A stretch of 38,239 nt of DNA from Frankiales bacterium (GCA_025465465.1 JAODND010000022.1:1-38239), one strand, 5' to 3'; positions 17,149 to 27,372 are shown, counted from the first letter of the stretch. Program-made: numbers and translations. The notes: generated from the letters alone by a model not told the origin.

Positions 17149-17502
17149 GTGAGCATCGTGGGCGTCGGGGTCGACGTGGTCGACGTGGCCCGGCTGGCCG
17201 CCGCGCTCGAGCGCACTCCCTCGCTGCGGAACCGGCTGTTCACTGCCGATGAGCAGGTCGTGACGCGGGTCGAGTCGCTGGCCGGGCGCTTCGCCGCGAA
17301 GGAGGCTGTGGCCAAGGTCCTCGGTGCGCCGGGTCTGCGATGGACCGAGGCCGAGGTCGTGACCGAGGAGAACGGCCGCCCGCGGCTGGTCGTGACCGGC
17401 GCGGTCCGTGAGGCGGCCGACGCCCTGGGCATCAGCACGTGGCACCTGTCGTTGTCCCACGACGGCGGCATCGCGACGGCCTTCGTGGTGGCCGAGCGAT
17501 GA
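17149..17502 (+). CDS. acpS: Holo-[acyl-carrier-protein] synthase
   Basis: AcpS transfers 4'-phosphopantetheine from CoA to the serine of acyl carrier protein. It has 117 residues, typical size. Motifs are [12 protein letters not shown] with the magnesium-binding Asp, [12 protein letters not shown] with the second acidic ligand and catalytic Lys, and the C-terminal [22 protein letters not shown] 17149 is chosen because GGAAGGA (17135-17141) lies seven bases upstream. It overlaps nnr by ATGA and opens a long operon (acpS-nnr-alr and onward), a common actinobacterial arrangement near glmS. Confidence 0.95.
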   Translation: MSIVGVGVDVVDVARLAAALERTPSLRNRLFTADEQVVTRVESLAGRFAAKEAVAKVLGAPGLRWTEAEVVTEENGRPRLVVTGAVREAADALGISTWHLSLSHDGGIATAFVVAER

Positions 17503-18872
17503 TCCGGGCCTACACGGTTGCGCAGGTGCGCGCAGCCGAGGAACCGCTGCTGAAGGCTGGTGTGCCGCTGATGGCCCGGGCGGCCACCGCGCTCGCCCGC
17601 GAGGTCGCGCAGCGGCTGCCGTTCGTCTACGGCGCCCGGGTGGTCCTGCTCGTGGGCTCCGGCAACAACGGAGCCGATGCGCTGTGGGCCGGCGCCCGGC
17701 TGGCCCGTCGCGGCGCTGCGGTCGTGGCCGTGCTGGCCGGGACCCCTGTGCAGGATGCGCTTGACGGGTTCCTCCTGGCCGGGGGTCGGGTCGGCACCGA
17801 GCAAGCCGTCGCCGGGGCGGAGGTCGTCGTGGACGGGCTCGTGGGCATCGGCGGCCGGGGGCCGTTGCGCTCACCTGTGCCGGTGCTCGCCGGCGTACCC
17901 CTCGTCGTCGCGGTGGACGTGCCGAGCGGCGTCGATGCCGACACGGGGCAGGTGCACGACGGTGCGGTCCGTGCCGACGTGACCGTGACCTTCGGCTCGG
18001 CCAAGCCGGGGCTGCTGATCGCGCGCGAGCACGTCGGCGAGCTCGTCATCGTCGACGTGGGGCTCGAGCTTCCGGAGGCTCCGGTCGAGGCCCTCCTCGC
18101 CGTCGCCGCCCTGCTGCCGCCGGACGACCGGGTCTCCGACAAGTACAGCCGCGGCGTCGTGGGCATCGCGGCGGGCTCGACGGCGTACTCGGGTGCCGCC
18201 CTGCTGTCGGTCGGCGCGGCCATCCGGGCCGGCGCCGGCATGGTCAGGTATGCCGGCAGCGCGGCTGATCGGGTCCGGGACCACTGGCCGGAGGCGGTGG
18301 TGACCGACACGGTCAAGGACGCCGGCCGGGTGCAGGCCTGGGTCGTGGGGCCGGGCATCGGGCCCGACGCCCACGACACCGTCGAGGAGGTGCTCGCGCA
18401 AGACGTCCCGGTGCTCGTCGACGCCGACGCCCTCACGATCTGCGCCTCCGCGAAGGCGTTGCTGACCGACCGGTCGGCACCCACGCTGCTCACGCCGCAC
18501 GACCGCGAGTACGAGCGGTTCGGACAGCCCGTCGGACCCGACCGCATCGGCGCCGCACGCCGGCTCGCCGACGAGCTCGGCGTGCACGTGCTGCTCAAGG
18601 GCGACGCGACGGTCGTGGTCGGGCCGAGCGGACCAGCCCGCGTGAACCTCACCGGCTCCTCGTTGCTTGCCACCGCGGGCACCGGGGACGTGCTCGCCGG
18701 GGCGATCGGTGCGCTGCTGGCGCGGGGCCTGCCGGTGCTGGACGCCGCCAGTGTGGGGGCCTTCCTGCACGGCCGGGCCGCGGTGCTCTCCACGGGGGGC
18801 GTGACGACGAGCGCGGGCCTGGTGCTGGAGGCGTGGCCTGCCGCCGTCCGCGAGGCGTTGCTGCCAGACTGA
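17499..18872 (+). CDS. nnr: Bifunctional NAD(P)H-hydrate repair enzyme (epimerase + ADP-dependent dehydratase)
   Basis: This enzyme repairs hydrated NADH/NADPH. The N-terminal YjeF_N epimerase domain (about 1-210) shows [13 protein letters not shown] and [12 protein letters not shown]. The C-terminal carbohydrate-kinase-fold dehydratase (about 215-455) shows GAGMVRYAG, the [12 protein letters not shown] segment and [19 protein letters not shown] with the catalytic Asp. It has 457 residues, slightly short. The epimerase glycine motif reads GADALWAG, where GGDGLVAAR is usual, so the epimerase half may have altered activity. ATG 17499 overlaps the acpS stop by four bases, and alr follows after five bases. 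Confidence 0.92.
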   Translation: MIRAYTVAQVRAAEEPLLKAGVPLMARAATALAREVAQRLPFVYGARVVLLVGSGNNGADALWAGARLARRGAAVVAVLAGTPVQDALDGFLLAGGRVGTEQAVAGAEVVVDGLVGIGGRGPLRSPVPVLAGVPLVVAVDVPSGVDADTGQVHDGAVRADVTVTFGSAKPGLLIAREHVGELVIVDVGLELPEAPVEALLAVAALLPPDDRVSDKYSRGVVGIAAGSTAYSGAALLSVGAAIRAGAGMVRYAGSAADRVRDHWPEAVVTDTVKDAGRVQAWVVGPGIGPDAHDTVEEVLAQDVPVLVDADALTICASAKALLTDRSAPTLLTPHDREYERFGQPVGPDRIGAARRLADELGVHVLLKGDATVVVGPSGPARVNLTGSSLLATAGTGDVLAGAIGALLARGLPVLDAASVGAFLHGRAAVLSTGGVTTSAGLVLEAWPAAVREALLPD

Positions 18873-18877
18873 CGGAC

Positions 18878-19981
18878 GTGAGATCGGCTGCCGTCGTGGA
18901 CCTCCAGGCGATCCGCGACAACGTCGCGGATCTGCGGGCTCGCGTCGGCGACGCCGAGGTGATGGCGGTCGTGAAGGCCGATGCCTACGGCCACGGGCTG
19001 GTTCCCTCGGCCCGCGCGGCCGTGCAGGGCGGGGCGAGCTGGCTCGGGGTCGCGTTCCTGGAGGAGGCGATCGCCCTGCGGGCCGCCGGGTTGGGCCATC
19101 GCGTGCTGGCCTGGCTCTACTCGCCGACGGAGGACCTCGCGCCGGCCGTCGCCGCCGACGTCGACCTCGGCGTCTACAACCAGGCCGAGCTGGCGCGGGT
19201 GGTCGCCGCGGCCGAGCAGACGGGGCGCACGGCCCGCGTGCACCTCAAGGCAGACACCGGACTGTCCCGGGGTGGCTCGCCGGTCGCGGAGTGGCCCGAC
19301 CTGGTCGAGGCTGCCGCCAAGGCGCAGGCCGGTGGCGCCGTCGATGTGGCCGGGGTGTGGAGCCATCTCGCGTCGAGCGAGGAAGGCCCCGGGCACGCTC
19401 TCAACCAGCAGCAGAAGGCGGCGTTCGCCGAGGCTCTCGACGTGGCGCGCGAGCTGCGACCCGAGGTGCGGCACCTCGCCAACTCCGCGGCGCTCCTCAC
19501 CGACCCCGACACCCACTACGACCTGGTGCGCGCGGGTGCCTCCGTCTATGGGCTGGTGCCGGCCCCCGCGTTCGGCGACTTCGGGCTGCGACCGGCGATG
19601 ACGCTGGTCGCCGAGGTCGTCCTGACCAAGCGCGTCCCGGCGGGGTCCGGTGTGAGCTACCGCCACCGCTACACGACCTCCGACGAGACCACGCTGGCGC
19701 TCGTACCGCTCGGCTATGGCGACGGTGTCCCTCGCAACGCCGGCAACGCTGTTCCCTTGCGCATCAAGGGAAAGCGCTACATCGTCGCCGGTGTGGTCGC
19801 CATGGACCAGCTGGTGCTCGACGTCGGCGACGACGACGTGCAGCCGGGGGACGAGGTGGTGCTGTTCGGCGCTGGTGGGCCCACGGCGCTGGAGTGGGCC
19901 GAGGCGATCGGCACCATCGACTACGAGATCGTCACCCGGGTCGGGTCGCGGGTGCCCAGGACCTACGTGGGGGAGCAGTGA
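18878..19981 (+). CDS. alr: Alanine racemase
   Basis: A PLP-dependent racemase that makes D-alanine for peptidoglycan; 367 residues. The PLP lysine is Lys33 in AVVKADAYGHG. The second catalytic base is Tyr261 in GVSYRHRYTT, and the GYGDGVPR motif binds PLP phosphate. A fold-type III barrel and a C-terminal beta domain are consistent with the length. The GTG start lies five bases after the nnr stop; longer in-frame versions would read back into nnr. The stop overlaps the start of the next gene (GTGA). Confidence 0.95.
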   Translation: MRSAAVVDLQAIRDNVADLRARVGDAEVMAVVKADAYGHGLVPSARAAVQGGASWLGVAFLEEAIALRAAGLGHRVLAWLYSPTEDLAPAVAADVDLGVYNQAELARVVAAAEQTGRTARVHLKADTGLSRGGSPVAEWPDLVEAAAKAQAGGAVDVAGVWSHLASSEEGPGHALNQQQKAAFAEALDVARELRPEVRHLANSAALLTDPDTHYDLVRAGASVYGLVPAPAFGDFGLRPAMTLVAEVVLTKRVPAGSGVSYRHRYTTSDETTLALVPLGYGDGVPRNAGNAVPLRIKGKRYIVAGVVAMDQLVLDVGDDDVQPGDEVVLFGAGGPTALEWAEAIGTIDYEIVTRVGSRVPRTYVGEQ

Positions 19982-21048
19982 GCAGGCGCCGTCAGGCGGG
20001 TCTCGCGGGAGCGGTCGCGGGCGCTGTCGCCCTCGGCGTCGCCGCGGGCCTCGCCGCGGAGCGCTATGCCATCGGCCGCGAGCGCCTGGGTCCGGACGCC
20101 GACAGGGAGCAGCCGTTCTTCCGGCTCCCCGCCGACCGGGTGCGCCGGGTGGTCGCGGACGACGGTGTGCCGCTGCACGTCGAGGAAGTCGGGCCGGAGC
20201 GGGCCGACCTGACCGTCGTGTTCTGCCACGGCTACACCCAGCAGCTCGCGGTCTGGCACTTCCAGCGGATCGCGCTCGCCGAGGAGGCCGTCGGCAAGCT
20301 GGTGTTCTGGGACCACCGGTCGCACGGGAAGAGCGGGCGGAGCGCCGCGGAGCACGCCACCATCGACCAGCTGGGCCGCGACCTCAAGGCGGTGCTCGAC
20401 ACCTGCGCCCCCACAGGACGCATCGTGCTGGTCGGCCACTCGATGGGTGGCATGACGATCATGGCCCTGGCCGACCACTACCCCGAGCTGTTCGGGTCGC
20501 GGGTCACCGGTGTCGCCCTGATCGCGACCTCGACCGGCAAGCTCGCGTCGGTGACGTTCGGGCTCCCGGCCGCGATGCAGCACGTGACCGGACGGCTGCT
20601 GCCCTACCTCACCCGCGGGATGCGCGGCCGCCCGCAGCTGTTTGAAGGTGGCCGTCGGCTCGGCACCGACCTCGCCTTCGTCGCCACCCGCAAAGCCGCG
20701 TTCGGTGTCGACGACGTCAACCCGTCGCTCGTGGAGTTCGTCGAGAAGATGACCGCCGACACCCCGATCGACGTCATCGCGGAGTTCTACGACACCTTCA
20801 TGGCGCACGACAAGCTCGCGGCCGTCGCACGACTGCGCGAGGTCGAGACCCTCGTCCTCGTCGGCAGCAAGGACGTCATCACGCCGGTGTCGCACAGCCG
20901 CACGCTGGCCGCCGCGCTGCCCGATGCGCAGCTGGTCGTCGTCGAGGGCGCGGGCCACATGGTGCAGCTGGAGAAGGCGCCGATGGTCACGCTTCACCTC
21001 CGGGCGCTCGTCCGTCGGGCGTCGAGGGCGGCAGCACGTGCTGGCTGA
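19978..21048 (+). CDS. Alpha/beta hydrolase with N-terminal membrane anchor
   Basis: A 356-residue alpha/beta-fold hydrolase. A basic start followed by a hydrophobic Ala/Gly/Val stretch (about 7-27, then AERYAIG) looks like a signal anchor. The catalytic triad is readable: the nucleophile elbow GHSMGG with Ser155, the acid in VGSKDVITP, and the His in GAGHMVQLEKA. The oxyanion region is FCHGYTQQ. The substrate is unknown; lipids or esters are most likely. A hydrolase of this type after alr is common in actinobacteria. It overlaps alr by four bases and the next gene by 11 bases, so it belongs to the same operon. Confidence 0.88.
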   Translation: MSRRRQAGLAGAVAGAVALGVAAGLAAERYAIGRERLGPDADREQPFFRLPADRVRRVVADDGVPLHVEEVGPERADLTVVFCHGYTQQLAVWHFQRIALAEEAVGKLVFWDHRSHGKSGRSAAEHATIDQLGRDLKAVLDTCAPTGRIVLVGHSMGGMTIMALADHYPELFGSRVTGVALIATSTGKLASVTFGLPAAMQHVTGRLLPYLTRGMRGRPQLFEGGRRLGTDLAFVATRKAAFGVDDVNPSLVEFVEKMTADTPIDVIAEFYDTFMAHDKLAAVARLREVETLVLVGSKDVITPVSHSRTLAAALPDAQLVVVEGAGHMVQLEKAPMVTLHLRALVRRASRAAARAG

Positions 21049-21577
21049 CGAGATGCGGGCCTGCACCCGCTGCGCGGAACTGGCCGCCACCCGCACCCAG
21101 GTGGTGGTCGGGAGCGGGCCGAGCGACGCGCGGCTCGTCGTCGTCGGCGAGGCGCCGGGAGCGGTGGAGGACGAGACCGGGACGCCCTTCGTCGGCCGCA
21201 GTGGCCAGCTGCTCGACCGGCTGCTCGCGGAGGCAGGTCTGTCGCGCACCGACGTTGCCGTGATCAACACCGTGAAGTGCCGGCCGCCCGGCAACCGCGT
21301 CCCCTCTCGCGCCGAGACGGCGAACTGCCGGCCCTGGACGACCCGCCAGCTCGAGGAGCTGCGCCCGTCGCTGGTCGTGACCCTCGGCCTTTCCGCGTCC
21401 TCGTGGTTCCTCGGGAAGACCACCCTGGGAGCAGTACGCGGGATCGTGCACGAGGTCGATGGTCGACGGGTGCTGCCGACGTACCACCCCGCAGCAGCAC
21501 TCCGGGGAGGACCGCGCGGCGAGGCGATGACCCGGTTGCGCGAGGACCTCGCACTCGCGGTCCGGCTCGTCTCGTGA
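21038..21577 (+). CDS. Family 4 uracil-DNA glycosylase (iron-sulfur type)
   Basis: Removes uracil from DNA at the start of base excision repair. Family 4 features are present: Cys9 and Cys12 (ACTRC), GEAPGAVEDETGTPFVGRSGQLL, NTVKCRPPGNRVPS, a further Cys in ANCRPW, and the catalytic HPA motif in LPTYHPAAAL. The four cysteines are placed to hold the 4Fe-4S cluster. It has 179 residues, a little short, because the N terminus starts only eight residues before the first Cys. GTG 21038 lies 11 bases inside the hydrolase gene. The stop overlaps tsaE (GTGA). Confidence 0.9.
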   Translation: MLADEMRACTRCAELAATRTQVVVGSGPSDARLVVVGEAPGAVEDETGTPFVGRSGQLLDRLLAEAGLSRTDVAVINTVKCRPPGNRVPSRAETANCRPWTTRQLEELRPSLVVTLGLSASSWFLGKTTLGAVRGIVHEVDGRRVLPTYHPAAALRGGPRGEAMTRLREDLALAVRLVS

Positions 21578-22029
21578 GCCTCCAGAGGGTCCTCGTGACA
21601 GTCGATGACACGAAGGCGTTCGGGCGCCGGCTCGCTGCGCTGCTCGAGCCCGGTGACCTGGTGGTCCTGTCGGGGCCGCTGGGTGCCGGGAAGACGGCCC
21701 TGACGCAGGGGATCGGCGAGGGGCTCGGCGTCGAGGGACGGGTCACCAGCCCGACCTTCGTCATCGCGCGGGTGCACCCCGGCCGCGTGCCGCTGGTGCA
21801 TGTCGACGCCTACCGGATGAGGGATGCGGGGCCGGTCGCCCTCGACGACCTCGACCTCGACACCGAGATCGACACCTCCGTCGTCGTCGTCGAGTGGGGC
21901 GAGGGGCTCGTCGAGCAGCTGTCCGACAGCCACCTCGAGATCCGGCTCGAGCGGCACGACGACGACAGCCGGACCGCGACCGTCGAGACGGTCGGCCCGC
22001 GCTGGGCCGGCCGCGCACCCAGCCTCTGA
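21574..22029 (+). CDS. tsaE: tRNA threonylcarbamoyladenosine synthesis ATPase TsaE
   Basis: TsaE is the P-loop ATPase that resets the TsaB-TsaD complex making t6A37 on ANN-decoding tRNAs. It has 151 residues. Walker A GPLGAGKT is at 34-41, followed by RVTSPTFVIARVH, the VDAYRM motif and VVVVEWGEGL, the family order. The GTG start overlaps the glycosylase stop. It is the last gene of the acpS-to-tsaE chain. The next gene starts after a 59-base gap and does not belong to the usual t6A set. Confidence 0.94.
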   Translation: MSLQRVLVTVDDTKAFGRRLAALLEPGDLVVLSGPLGAGKTALTQGIGEGLGVEGRVTSPTFVIARVHPGRVPLVHVDAYRMRDAGPVALDDLDLDTEIDTSVVVVEWGEGLVEQLSDSHLEIRLERHDDDSRTATVETVGPRWAGRAPSL

Positions 22030-22088
22030 CCGGCCACCCCTGCCGGCAGGACTCGCGCACCAGGCGGTCCTTGGGCGAAGATCCCGGC

Positions 22089-23606
22089 ATGTCGTTGACG
22101 ATCGCCAGCATCCTCGCCGAGTCCGCCGTCCGCTTCCCCGACAACGACGCCGTCGTCCTCGGTGACCTGCGGCTGACCTACTCCCAGCTGTGGGCGCACG
22201 CCAAGCAGTACGCCGCGGTGCTGCGCGAGCACGGCGTCGGCCCGGGAGACAAGGTCGCGCTGCTGCTGCCCAACACGCCGCACTTCCCGCTCGCCTACTT
22301 CGGCACCCTCGCCCTGGGTGGCGTCGCCGTGCCCGTGCACGCGCTGCTCAAGGCCGAGGAGATCGAGTACGTCCTCGCCGACTCCGGCGCCAAGGTCCTC
22401 GTCTGCGCCGCCCCCCTGCTCGGCGAGGGAGCGAAGGGTGCCGAGCTCGCCGGCGTACCCGTCCTTGCCGTGATGGACGGCGGAGACGCCACCGTCGAGC
22501 GGATCGACACCCTCGCGCTCTCGGCAACACCGATCGAGGCCGTGGAGCCGCGCGAGCCGGAGGACACCGCCGTCATCCTCTACACGAGCGGCACGACCGG
22601 GAAGCCCAAGGGCGCGGAGATCACGCACCTCAACGTGACGATGAACGTGGTCGTCTCCGCCCAGCACAGCTTCGACATCTCTGAGTCGGACATCGTGCTG
22701 GGCTGCCTGCCGCTGTTTCACACCTTCGGGCAGACCTGCTGCATGAACACCGCCTTCTACGTCGGCGCGACCGTCGTGCTGCTGCCGCGGTTCGACGGCA
22801 CCGCGGCGCTGCAGCTGCTCGTCGACGAGAAGTGCACCGTGTTCATGGGCGTCCCGACGATGTACATCGGGCTGATCGAGGCCGCGAAGACCTCGGAGCT
22901 GCGCCCGCAGCTGAAGGTGGCGCTGTCCGGCGGGGCGGCACTGCCCCTGACGGTGCTCGAGCGGTTCGCCGAGGTGTTCGGCACGAACGTCTTCGAGGGC
23001 TATGGCCTGACCGAGACGTCGCCCGTCGCGACCTTCAACCAGAAGGGCTTTCCGCCCAAGGCGGGCACCGTCGGCAAGGCGATCTGGGGCGTCGAGGTCG
23101 AGATCGCCAAGGCGGAGGTCGACGAGAGCATCGAGCTGCTCCCCAGCGGTGAGCTCGGCGAGATCGTCGTACGGGGTCACAACGTGTTCAAGGGCTACCT
23201 CAACAAGCCCGAGGCGACCGCCGCAGCCATCGTCGACGGGTGGTTCCGCACCGGGGACCTCGGGACCAAGGACGCCGAGGGATACGTCACCATCGTCGAC
23301 CGCAAGAAGGACATGGTGATCCGCGGCGGCTACAACGTCTATCCGCGCGACGTCGAGGAGGTGCTGCTCCGGCACCCGGCGGTCGGCCAGGTCGCCGTGA
23401 TCGGCGTTCCTGACGAGCAGTACGGCGAGGAGGTCTGCGCCGTCGTCGTGCTCGACGGGTCCGCGACGGAGGCCGAGATCATCGCCTTCGGCAAGGAGCA
23501 CCTGGCGGCGTACAAGTACCCGCGCCGGGTCGTCTTCGCCGACGCGCTGCCACTGGGCCCGTCCGGCAAGGTCCTCAAGCGGGAGCTGGTCGCGCAGTAC
23601 CACTAA
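22089..23606 (+). CDS. Long-chain acyl-CoA synthetase-like AMP-binding enzyme
   Basis: An ANL-superfamily adenylating enzyme, most likely fatty acid-CoA ligase, 505 residues. Motifs in order: TSGTTGKPKGAEITH (P-loop-like A3), GYGLTETSPV (A5), GWFRTGDLG (A7), DRKKDMVIRGGYNVYPRDVE (A8) and the catalytic Lys in GPSGKVLKREL near the C terminus. It would activate a carboxylate with ATP and CoA; chain length cannot be read by eye. It sits between tsaE and tsaB, which are normally adjacent. The 59-base gap before it shows no strong promoter. tsaB follows through a leaderless start. Confidence 0.92.
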   Translation: MSLTIASILAESAVRFPDNDAVVLGDLRLTYSQLWAHAKQYAAVLREHGVGPGDKVALLLPNTPHFPLAYFGTLALGGVAVPVHALLKAEEIEYVLADSGAKVLVCAAPLLGEGAKGAELAGVPVLAVMDGGDATVERIDTLALSATPIEAVEPREPEDTAVILYTSGTTGKPKGAEITHLNVTMNVVVSAQHSFDISESDIVLGCLPLFHTFGQTCCMNTAFYVGATVVLLPRFDGTAALQLLVDEKCTVFMGVPTMYIGLIEAAKTSELRPQLKVALSGGAALPLTVLERFAEVFGTNVFEGYGLTETSPVATFNQKGFPPKAGTVGKAIWGVEVEIAKAEVDESIELLPSGELGEIVVRGHNVFKGYLNKPEATAAAIVDGWFRTGDLGTKDAEGYVTIVDRKKDMVIRGGYNVYPRDVEEVLLRHPAVGQVAVIGVPDEQYGEEVCAVVVLDGSATEAEIIAFGKEHLAAYKYPRRVVFADALPLGPSGKVLKRELVAQYH

Positions 23607-23609
23607 CCT
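23604..23609 (+). promoter_or_regulatory. -10 box for a leaderless tsaB transcript
   Basis: TAACCT ends seven bases before the tsaB GTG at 23617. Its TAA is the stop codon of the acyl-CoA synthetase, the same hexamer and overlap as at glmS. Confidence 0.5.
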
Positions 23610-23616
23610 CGCAAGG

Positions 23617-24192
23617 GTGCTCTCGCTCGTCCTCGACACCTCCACCCCGGCCGTGACGGCCGGCCTCGTGCGAGACGGTGAGGTCGTCGCCGAGGCGGTC
23701 GTCGTCGACGCGCGGCGACACGGCGAGCTGCTCTCGGTCAACATGGCCGAGGTGCTGCGGTACGGCGCCCCGGACGAGGTCGTCGTCGGTGTCGGCCCCG
23801 GGCCGTTCACCGGGCTGCGGGTGGGCATCGTGTCGGCCGCCTCCTATGCCGACGCGCTGGGTCTCCCGGTCAGGGGGGTGTGCTCGCTGGAGGGCATGCG
23901 GGCGCCGAGCACTGCGGTGGTGACCGACGCCCGCCGCAAGGAGGTCTACTGGGCCGTGTACGACGAGAGCGCGGTCCGCGTCCACGGGCCCGATGTCGGG
24001 AAGCCGGCCGACGTGCAGCCGCTGCTCACCGTCGCGCGGATCGTCGGCGACGGCGCGCAGCTCTACGGGTTCGCGACCTCCGACGAGCCGCGGTACCCGT
24101 CCGTCGCCCTGCTGGCCACCTCGGCCGAAGCCCTCCCGCTCACGCCGCTGTACCTCCGACGCCCGGATGCGCAGGAAATGGCTGCGCGATGA
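23617..24192 (+). CDS. tsaB: tRNA threonylcarbamoyladenosine synthesis protein TsaB
   Basis: TsaB is the non-catalytic actin-fold partner that dimerises with TsaD for t6A synthesis. Motifs are LSLVLDTSTPAVTAGLV at the start, the family signature VVGVGPGPFTGLRVGI, and VTDARRKEVYWAVYD. It has 191 residues, shorter than the usual 210-230, mainly in the C-terminal half. GTG 23617 is the first codon after the preceding stop that gives the conserved start. It overlaps the next gene by four bases (ATGA). Confidence 0.92.
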   Translation: MLSLVLDTSTPAVTAGLVRDGEVVAEAVVVDARRHGELLSVNMAEVLRYGAPDEVVVGVGPGPFTGLRVGIVSAASYADALGLPVRGVCSLEGMRAPSTAVVTDARRKEVYWAVYDESAVRVHGPDVGKPADVQPLLTVARIVGDGAQLYGFATSDEPRYPSVALLATSAEALPLTPLYLRRPDAQEMAAR

Positions 24193-24722
24193 AACTGTGG
24201 CTGGACGCCTTCGCCCATGACTGGGACGCCGCCCTGGAAGCCAGCGTCCGTAGCCGGGTGGCGACGGTCGTCTACTACCCGGGCGCGCGGCGCGACGGCG
24301 GCTCCGACGGGACCTGGCTGCGGATCACGCCGGCGAAGGGCGAGCCGTGGACCGGCGTCTTCTCCAGCGACAACTACCCCGGCTGGCTCAACGTCGTGGC
24401 CTCCTGGCCGGATCCGCGGACCCTGTTCGTGGCGGCCGGCGGCCTCCCGTATCTCGTCGCCGCCGACGACCCGGACACGTGGTCGCGGCTGGACCGTCCG
24501 GCGGCCCGGCGGTTCGAGCCCGTCGGAGCCCTCGCGCTGCTGCTCGACACCGCGGTGCTGGCGGCCTACGACGGGGACGGGCTGGCGTGGGAGAGCGACG
24601 ACGTGTCGGGAGCGGAGTGGCTGGGCGTCCTCGACGACGAGGTGCACCTGCGGCGTGCCGACACTCTGCTGCGGGTGTCGCTTCGGCATGGCCGGACGGT
24701 GACGGAGCCGCTGTCGTGGTGA
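24189..24722 (+). CDS. Unknown 177-residue protein between tsaB and rimI
   Basis: I do not recognise this family. The protein is acidic and Trp-rich (starts MKLWLDAFAHDWDAAL) with no signal peptide and no long hydrophobic helix. It looks like a mixed alpha/beta or beta-rich soluble protein with repeated short strands (GTWLRITP, WTGVFSSDNYPGWLNVVASW, LFVAAGGLPYLVAADD). It overlaps tsaB by ATGA and rimI by GTGA, so it is surely translated with them. The context hints at a link with tRNA modification or protein acetylation, but that is only inference. Codon use is like that of its neighbours. Confidence 0.75.
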   Translation: MKLWLDAFAHDWDAALEASVRSRVATVVYYPGARRDGGSDGTWLRITPAKGEPWTGVFSSDNYPGWLNVVASWPDPRTLFVAAGGLPYLVAADDPDTWSRLDRPAARRFEPVGALALLLDTAVLAAYDGDGLAWESDDVSGAEWLGVLDDEVHLRRADTLLRVSLRHGRTVTEPLSW

Positions 24723-25153
24723 CCCTGGAGCGGTTCCGCTGGTGGCACATCGACGACGTGCTGCCCATCGAGCGCACCCTGTTTCAGCCCGAGCCCTGGA
24801 CCGAGCACCACTTCTGGTCCGAGCTCGGCCAGACGGCGACCCGGCACTACGTGGTGGCGGTCGATGCCGGGGCCGTCGTGGGATACGCCGGCCTCTGTGA
24901 CTACCCGGACGAGGCCTTCGTGCAGACCATGGCGGTCGCGGCGCCGCACCAGCGCGCCGGGATCGGGGCGCTGCTGCTGGAGGAGCTGCTTGCGGAGGCC
25001 GCCCGCCGGCGCCAGGCGAAGGTCCTGCTCGAGGTGCGCGAGGACAACGCGCCAGCCCAGCGGCTCTACGCGCGCTACGGGTTCGCGAGGTCCGGCGTCC
25101 GGCGCGGCTACTACCCGGGTGGCGTGGACGCCTGGGTCATGACCCGCGCCTGA
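24719..25153 (+). CDS. rimI: Ribosomal protein S18 alanine N-acetyltransferase
   Basis: RimI is a GNAT acetyltransferase that acetylates the N-terminal alanine of ribosomal protein S18 and possibly other proteins. It has 144 residues, normal size. Motifs are IERTLFQPEPWTEHHFWSEL, the acetyl-CoA loop VAAPHQRAGIGALLLEELL, and EVREDNAPAQRLYARYGFARSGVRRGYY, which are all RimI-typical. The GTG start overlaps the preceding stop. It is usually followed by tsaD; here the CIRCE region of groES begins directly after it. Confidence 0.92.
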   Translation: MTLERFRWWHIDDVLPIERTLFQPEPWTEHHFWSELGQTATRHYVVAVDAGAVVGYAGLCDYPDEAFVQTMAVAAPHQRAGIGALLLEELLAEAARRRQAKVLLEVREDNAPAQRLYARYGFARSGVRRGYYPGGVDAWVMTRA

Positions 25154-25158
25154 CGTTC

Positions 25159-25207
25159 TGGCACTCCCGGGCTTGAGTGCTAAGCACTCTAGGGGTTAGA
25201 GTGCCAA
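25159..25207 (+). promoter_or_regulatory. Two overlapping CIRCE (HrcA) operators at groES
   Basis: TAAGCACTC (25181-25189), nine bases, GAGTGCCAA (25199-25207) matches CIRCE (TTAGCACTC-N9-GAGTGCTAA) with one mismatch per arm. A second copy, TGGCACTC (25159-25166), eight bases, GAGTGCTAA (25175-25183), overlaps it through the shared palindrome GAGTGCTAAGCACTC. HrcA repression of groESL is well established for this element. Confidence 0.9.
25173..25202 (+). promoter_or_regulatory. groES promoter inside the CIRCE elements
   Basis: TTGAGT (25173-25178) and TAGAGT (25197-25202) with an 18-base spacer form a plausible promoter fully covered by the CIRCE repeats, consistent with repression by steric block. 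The leader to the GTG at 25295 would be about 85 bases. Confidence 0.5.
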
Positions 25208-25294
25208 CGAGAGCGACGCGCGACCCCCGCGACGGCGAGCGCCGCCCTCTCACCGTTCATCGTTCCTGGAGACAGGCAACATCGGAGGAACACT

Positions 25295-25600
25295 GTGACC
25301 ACTGCGACCAAGGTCGCCATCAAGCCGCTCGAGGACCGCATCGTGGTCCAGGCGGTCGAGGCCGAGACCACCACTGCGTCCGGCATCGTCATTCCGGACA
25401 CCGCCAAGGAGAAGCCCCAGGAGGGCACCGTCCTGGCTGTCGGCCCGGGTCGTTTCGAGGACGGCGCCCGCGTGCCGCTCGACGTCCAGGTCGGCGACAA
25501 GGTGCTCTACAGCAAGTACGGCGGCACCGAGGTCAAGTACAACGGCGAGGAGTACCTCGTGCTCTCCGCCCGCGACGTCCTCGCCGTCATCGAGTCCTGA
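25295..25600 (+). CDS. groES: Co-chaperonin GroES
   Basis: GroES caps the GroEL ring during ATP-driven folding. It has 101 residues. Motifs are [11 protein letters not shown] at the N terminus, the mobile loop around [53 protein letters not shown] and the C-terminal RDVLAVIE. The GTG start follows GGAGGA (25284-25289) with a 5-base spacer. It is transcribed with groEL under CIRCE control. Confidence 0.97.
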   Translation: MTTATKVAIKPLEDRIVVQAVEAETTTASGIVIPDTAKEKPQEGTVLAVGPGRFEDGARVPLDVQVGDKVLYSKYGGTEVKYNGEEYLVLSARDVLAVIES

Positions 25601-25610
25601 CCGAATCTGA

Positions 25611-27305
<1,695 letters not shown>

Positions 27306-27312
27306 CCGGTAC

Positions 27313-27353
27313 GACGCAAAGGGCCCCCTCGCGAGAGGGGGCCCTTTTGCGTC
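27313..27353. terminator. Intrinsic terminator of groESL (bidirectional)
   Basis: GACGCAAA-GGGCCCCCTC (27313-27330), loop GCGA, GAGGGGGCCC-TTTT-GCGTC (27335-27353). The GC stem plus T-run gives a classical terminator, and the A-run on the left arm lets it serve the minus-strand M15 gene that ends at 27373. Confidence 0.93.
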
Positions 27354-27372
27354 CGCTGTGCGCGGGCGGGGT

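Noticed and set aside
17627..19666. 679-codon minus-strand frame opposite nnr and alr
   Set aside because: Same reason: it is antisense to secure genes and is rich in Ser/Thr/Ala from GC-biased codons.
22030..22088. Promoter for the acyl-CoA synthetase
   Set aside because: No TANNNT box at a suitable distance was found. CCGGC/GCCGG and CTGCCGGCAG pairs are short and expected at this base composition.
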